Shown here one piece after another: positions 61,501 through 64,000 of a DNA stretch of 64,000 nt. The notes below the pieces were generated by a model that saw only the letters and a program-made list of their open reading frames with translations, was not told the origin of the DNA and did no database searches. The position numbers were made by a program, and so were the translations under genes. Source of the stretch: Gemmatimonadaceae bacterium (GTDB lineage Bacteria > Latescibacterota > UBA2968 > UBA8231); the NCBI GenBank assembly GCA_026706075.1, contig JAPOZM010000099.1, positions 1 to 64,000 on the forward strand, written 5' to 3'. Within the stretch, counting starts at the first letter, position 1; every line of letters starts with the position of its first letter.

Positions 61501-64000
61501 AGGCAACCACGGGCGGCTCGAGGGCGTGGCTCGCGTGCAGGCCGACGGAGTCCCCGTCGGCGAGATCCACGCGCCGGACCGGGCCCTGTGGCTGCTGGCG
61601 CCGGCGGCGCCCGCCGGAGCCCGTGGGGGAGGCGACCATCCGCGGGAGCCGGTCGTCGGCCGCACCGCTTTCGCCGTGCCCCTGTCGGGGATCACCGTCG
61701 ACGGCCGTCTCGACGACTGGCCCGCCGACATGCCGGTCTACCGGGTGCGCGAGATCACCGACGCCTACGGCTCCACCGACCTGACGGACACCGATCTCGA
61801 CGAGAGCCTCGACTTCAGCCCCTCCTTCCGGGTCGGGTACAGCCTCGAGGAGCAGCGCGTCTACGTCGCCATCGAGGCGCGGGACGACCGCGTCCACGTG
61901 ACCCACCGAAACGTGCGGTCCACCGACGCCGGCGAGATCTACCTCAGCGGCCGCCTGGGCACGGAGCCGTTCTGCTACAGCCTGGTCCCGCCAGGAGGCA
62001 GCTACCGGCCGGCCGGCAACCCGCTGGTCAGCTTCTACGACTGGGACATGGAGTGGCCGGCTGGACGCGTGGGGGCCGAGATCGTCTTCGGGCGCGCCGG
62101 AGACGTGAGCGTGTACGAGTGGTCGCTGCCGGCGCTCGGGGCCACGCCGGAGGACGTGGTCCCTCTCGCCCCGGGCCACATCCTGCCCTTCGATCTGGTC
62201 GCCGTCGACAGCGACGAGCCGGGCGACACCTCGTCCTGGATCGCCTGGGGCCGGGGCCGGCCCAAGAGCCGGTCCGAGCGCGTGGGCCGGCTGATCCTGG
62301 CCGACCCCGGGCCGGGGACCCTGGAGGTGCGGGCCCTCTCCTCCGGCGCCCCCGTGGCCGGCGCCCGCCTCGAGCTGTGGCGCGACGGGGAGCTGGTGCT
62401 GGCGGACGAGACCGACGACGACGGCCTGGCGCGGCACTGGCTGCCCCCCGGGCGCTACACCGTGGCCGCCGCTCCCCGCGGATACGAGTCCTACCGGCGC
62501 CAGGTGGAGGTCCCTGCCGGCGGCTCCGTGCGGGTGACCGCGCCCCTCGTGGACCGGGGCACGCGGTTCCACGTGGACGACGATGCGTCACCCGGCGGCG
62601 ACGGCAGCGCGGGGCATCCCCTCGGGACGATCCAGGAGGCCCTGAACGCCGTCAGCTACGGCGACACCGTGCAGCTGGCGCCCGGCGTCTACCGCCGGCC
62701 CCTGGAGCTGATCAGCGGGGTCACCATCCTCGGCGCCGGCCCCGATCGGACGCGGGTCACGGGGGAGGCCCACTGGGGCCTGGCCCGGCGCCCCTTCATC
62801 GAGTACTACAACGGCCTGTGGAGCGTGAAGCTGCGCGACGTGGTCATGGACGGCTTCACCCTCGAGGAGGGGGAGAGGTACCCGGCCCGCCCGGCCCGGG
62901 AGGTCTCGGACGGTCTCGCTCTGGCCATGGCGGTGGACGCCGCCGACCCGGCCGCCGTCCGGGACATCCTCGAACGCGCTCCCGGGACGGCCTCGGACCG
63001 CATCCTGTCACCCGACGCCGACCCCCGGGGCAGCACCTTCCTGCACCGCATCGTCAGCGTCTACGCCGACGCCACCGACGCCGAGCACGAGATCGCCCGG
63101 CTGCTGATCGAGCACGGCGCCGACATCAACGCCCTCGGCGGCCAGGCCCGGGGCCGCGGCGAGACCGCCCTCGGCTACGCCGGGTTCTTCGCCGACTCCC
63201 GCCTGGTGGAGCTCTACCTCGCCCACGGCGGCGACCCCAACCACGTCAACCCGACGGGGGGGACGCCCGTGGACGCCACCGCCCGCGAGGGGTCGCACCA
63301 GCGCGACCGGCCCACCTTCATCCCCGCCTTCGAGGCCCTGGTTCGCGGGGGCGGGCCCTACCACCTGGGGCACCTCGTCCTGTTGGGCCACACGGAGCGC
63401 CTCGCGGCCGATCTCGACGGGGATCCCGATCTCGTCCACCAGCCGATTCCCCTCCGGTACGAGCCGGACGAGCGAGTCACCCCCCTCCATCAGGCCGTCA
63501 ACACCCACGACGAGGAGATCGGCCGCCTCCTGCTCGACCGCGGGGCCCGCGTCGACGCCGTCGACAGCCGGGGGCGGACACCCCTGCACATGGCAGCCGG
63601 CAACGGCTCGGCCCCCGGGTTCGTCGAGCTGCTCCTCGAGAGGGGCGCCGACCTCGAGGCCCTCGACGCCGACGGCCGCTCCCCCCTGGCGCGAGCCGTC
63701 TACAACCGGCGGCAGGAGAAGCCGGCCCTGCTCATGGAGCGGGGGGCCCGCGTCGACCTGTTCTCCGCCGCCGCCCTCGGAGACGCGGAACGCGTGCGGG
63801 ACCTGCTCGCCGAGGACCCGAAGCGGGTCCACGCCCGGGATGCGGACGGGAAATCGGTCCTCGGAGTCGCCCTCGATCACGGGCAGGAGGGGCTAATCGA
63901 CCTGCTCCGCGGGCACGGGCTCGACGACCCCGACGCCGAGCGCCGGATCCTGGCCCGCGCCGCCCTGACCGGGGCCGCGGGTCTGACCGAGGCGATGGCG
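58517..64000 (+). CDS. giant secreted CBM9/DUF1565/ankyrin/LamG protein (3' partial)
   Basis: A frame with no stop runs from GTG 58517 to the window end (1828 codons). After a signal peptide (WAGAILLLALAAAPASPEPP) the order is: CBM9-like sugar-binding domain (about 48-250, ISVDGHLDDWP); carboxypeptidase-regulatory-like fold (260-342, GTYEIRVAGHGF); DUF1565 / pectin-lyase start (345-450, FHVDDDAPPGGDGG, APGTYDQPLELI); ankyrin repeats (480-785, HGADVNALGG, LLLDRGADVHARD); and LamG (812-975, ITLAAWVYR, YVNGELATR). The CBM9, regulatory, DUF1565 and ankyrin parts then repeat (1048 onward). No ribosome site is clear before the GTG, which lies 13 bp after the previous stop. Confidence 0.8.
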   Translation, partial: MHPSGAPSRRWAGAILLLALAAAPASPEPPAEEAIPLSGWRALALPVSGISVDGHLDDWPSEIPVYPIRSNTDAYGPTDISGADLDASLDFSPSFRAGYSLEEQRIYVAVEVRDDSVHARETGHQDTDALEIYLAARPGAEPVYYVLCPPGGAYGPGRPNPSVLVPGVGEMPLDRSGSRAAVGREGGTTVYEWALELVGDSLEDVVELRPGMVLGFDVAAVDQDSETDTAAWISWTPPTRKFSGGGRIGGLVLGRAGGDLGPVAVRVEDEDGEALAGAWFELWQDGLKLTAAPTDALGRSSAAVPEGTYEIRVAGHGFHTRILERRIAGDAALDLEVVLKDLGTRFHVDDDAPPGGDGGEARPFATIAAALAICSRGDTVQLAPGTYDQPLELIPHVAILGAGGDLTRVAGEAHWGLALRPFITYYGGRGEDMWAVHRPGVTMAGFTFDGGGEYPDRPAEEVSDLLAVVTAIGHRTLGTYATAEDAAVVRELLKARPGLAAARIQAPGAWPGGSTLLHRIVSIYEDASDAEHEIARLLIEHGADVNALGGQARGRGETAVGYAGFFGDSRLVRLYLAHGGDPNGPGASGLTPLDVTAHEGSHVQGSTTHIPALEALIAAGGRHDPGHLVLLRHIRRLEADLDADPDLVNATIALRHARDEQGTPLHEAADGCDAEIARLLLDRGADVHARDTMGQTPLQRAARRGCGRDLGEGGREFLELLFERGSVDLTAAVVLGDAARVAAILEADPGSVDAADPDGWTPLDVAVDKGHGEIEALLRGAGASFGQNVEAMLREAPSGHGVRRVLTRSDMESEEPAYLHVEPSESLDIRGEITLAAWVYRVADGGTAIGKWRQLGEAWSYVLHLSSDDGFHLRWEDGTQSNLTDFAIPYHEWAHVAATWDGTRMTVYVNGELATRMRVLGGKRIASTDNPVWIGSSGYEDRTPGLIDDVQVWKVARTPEQVRESMLHGLRGDEPGLAGWWPMDAPRPLADGSPQGNHGRLEGVARVQADGVPVGEIHAPDRALWLLAPAAPAGARGGGDHPREPVVGRTAFAVPLSGITVDGRLDDWPADMPVYRVREITDAYGSTDLTDTDLDESLDFSPSFRVGYSLEEQRVYVAIEARDDRVHVTHRNVRSTDAGEIYLSGRLGTEPFCYSLVPPGGSYRPAGNPLVSFYDWDMEWPAGRVGAEIVFGRAGDVSVYEWSLPALGATPEDVVPLAPGHILPFDLVAVDSDEPGDTSSWIAWGRGRPKSRSERVGRLILADPGPGTLEVRALSSGAPVAGARLELWRDGELVLADETDDDGLARHWLPPGRYTVAAAPRGYESYRRQVEVPAGGSVRVTAPLVDRGTRFHVDDDASPGGDGSAGHPLGTIQEALNAVSYGDTVQLAPGVYRRPLELISGVTILGAGPDRTRVTGEAHWGLARRPFIEYYNGLWSVKLRDVVMDGFTLEEGERYPARPAREVSDGLALAMAVDAADPAAVRDILERAPGTASDRILSPDADPRGSTFLHRIVSVYADATDAEHEIARLLIEHGADINALGGQARGRGETALGYAGFFADSRLVELYLAHGGDPNHVNPTGGTPVDATAREGSHQRDRPTFIPAFEALVRGGGPYHLGHLVLLGHTERLAADLDGDPDLVHQPIPLRYEPDERVTPLHQAVNTHDEEIGRLLLDRGARVDAVDSRGRTPLHMAAGNGSAPGFVELLLERGADLEALDADGRSPLARAVYNRRQEKPALLMERGARVDLFSAAALGDAERVRDLLAEDPKRVHARDADGKSVLGVALDHGQEGLIDLLRGHGLDDPDAERRILARAALTGAAGLTEAMA
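58655..60870 (+). repeat. intragenic duplication, unit A
   Basis: It encodes CBM9-like, regulatory-like, DUF1565 and ankyrin parts. Strings such as LDFSPSFRAGYSLEEQR and EHEIARLLIEHGADVNALGG recur with few changes in unit B about 3 kb later. Confidence 0.75.
61670..64000 (+). repeat. intragenic duplication, unit B (continues past the window)
   Basis: It matches unit A domain by domain (LDFSPSFRVGYSLEEQR, EHEIARLLIEHGADINALGG). A LamG domain separates the two units; whether unit B also ends in LamG lies beyond the window. Confidence 0.75.

Overview
The window is strongly G+C-rich bacterial chromosomal DNA, gene-dense, with many GTG starts and 4-bp GTGA stop/start overlaps. Surface proteins end in an EF-hand (dockerin-like) segment plus a FlgD-type Ig module (motif NAPNPFN). 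There are many sulfatases, enolase-superfamily dehydratases, aldo-keto reductases, sugar isomerases and cupins. This resembles uncultivated groups such as Latescibacterota and their relatives; that placement is an inference from protein style, not from a marker gene.

Layout. 1-2.2 kb: end of an unidentified gene, then a minus-strand sugar-metabolism operon (VOC protein, double cupin, sugar-phosphate isomerase). 2.4-10.7 kb: outer-membrane barrel protein, nadB, a long-form guaA, tyrS with a probable leader-peptide attenuator, and two aldo-keto reductases. 10.7-13.6 kb: tRNA-Val, then a scarred region holding a duplicated gene-end/tRNA block, a tRNA relic, broken genes and an AlbA_2 ATPase-type regulator. 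13.6-22.1 kb: hydrolases, an Ldh_2-type dehydrogenase coupled to an unrecognised protein, an alcohol dehydrogenase, two carbon-nitrogen hydrolases and a sulfatase. 22.1-27 kb: methyltransferases, an ECF sigma/anti-sigma/metal-sensor-like set, a ruined cadherin-type surface gene and a Spy-like protein. 27-32.4 kb: an HTTM-DCC membrane protein and a Rieske / cytochrome b / octaheme cytochrome c operon. 32.4-36.2 kb: a sulfatase and two tandem enolase-superfamily genes sharing a 554-bp identical tract. 36.3-42.5 kb: a broken HNH nuclease and tandemly duplicated ABC-2 permeases. 42.5-47.1 kb: methyltransferase, a complete ABC exporter (ATPase and two permeases), a VOC protein and a RidA protein. 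47.1-50.5 kb: a TM0106-type nuclease/helicase broken by a frameshift and an amber codon. 50.6-54.4 kb: a 1270-aa secreted leucine-rich-repeat protein. 54.4-64 kb: a DUF3500 protein, a lipoprotein, a malate-synthase-like enzyme and the start of a giant secreted CBM9/DUF1565/ankyrin/LamG protein that is duplicated within itself and runs off the window.

The strongest regulatory signal is the tyrS leader: a promoter, a 26-codon peptide with one Tyr codon, and two mutually exclusive hairpins in the right order for attenuation. The strongest genome-scale pattern is repeated tandem duplication at four places (about 10.7-13.6, 33.9-36.2, 36.3-42.5 and 58.5-64 kb). In two of them the junction joins a downstream gene's 5' end to an upstream gene's 3' end, leaving gene relics. 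The respiratory operon at 29-32 kb suggests a quinol-oxidising complex wired to an HAO-like octaheme enzyme.
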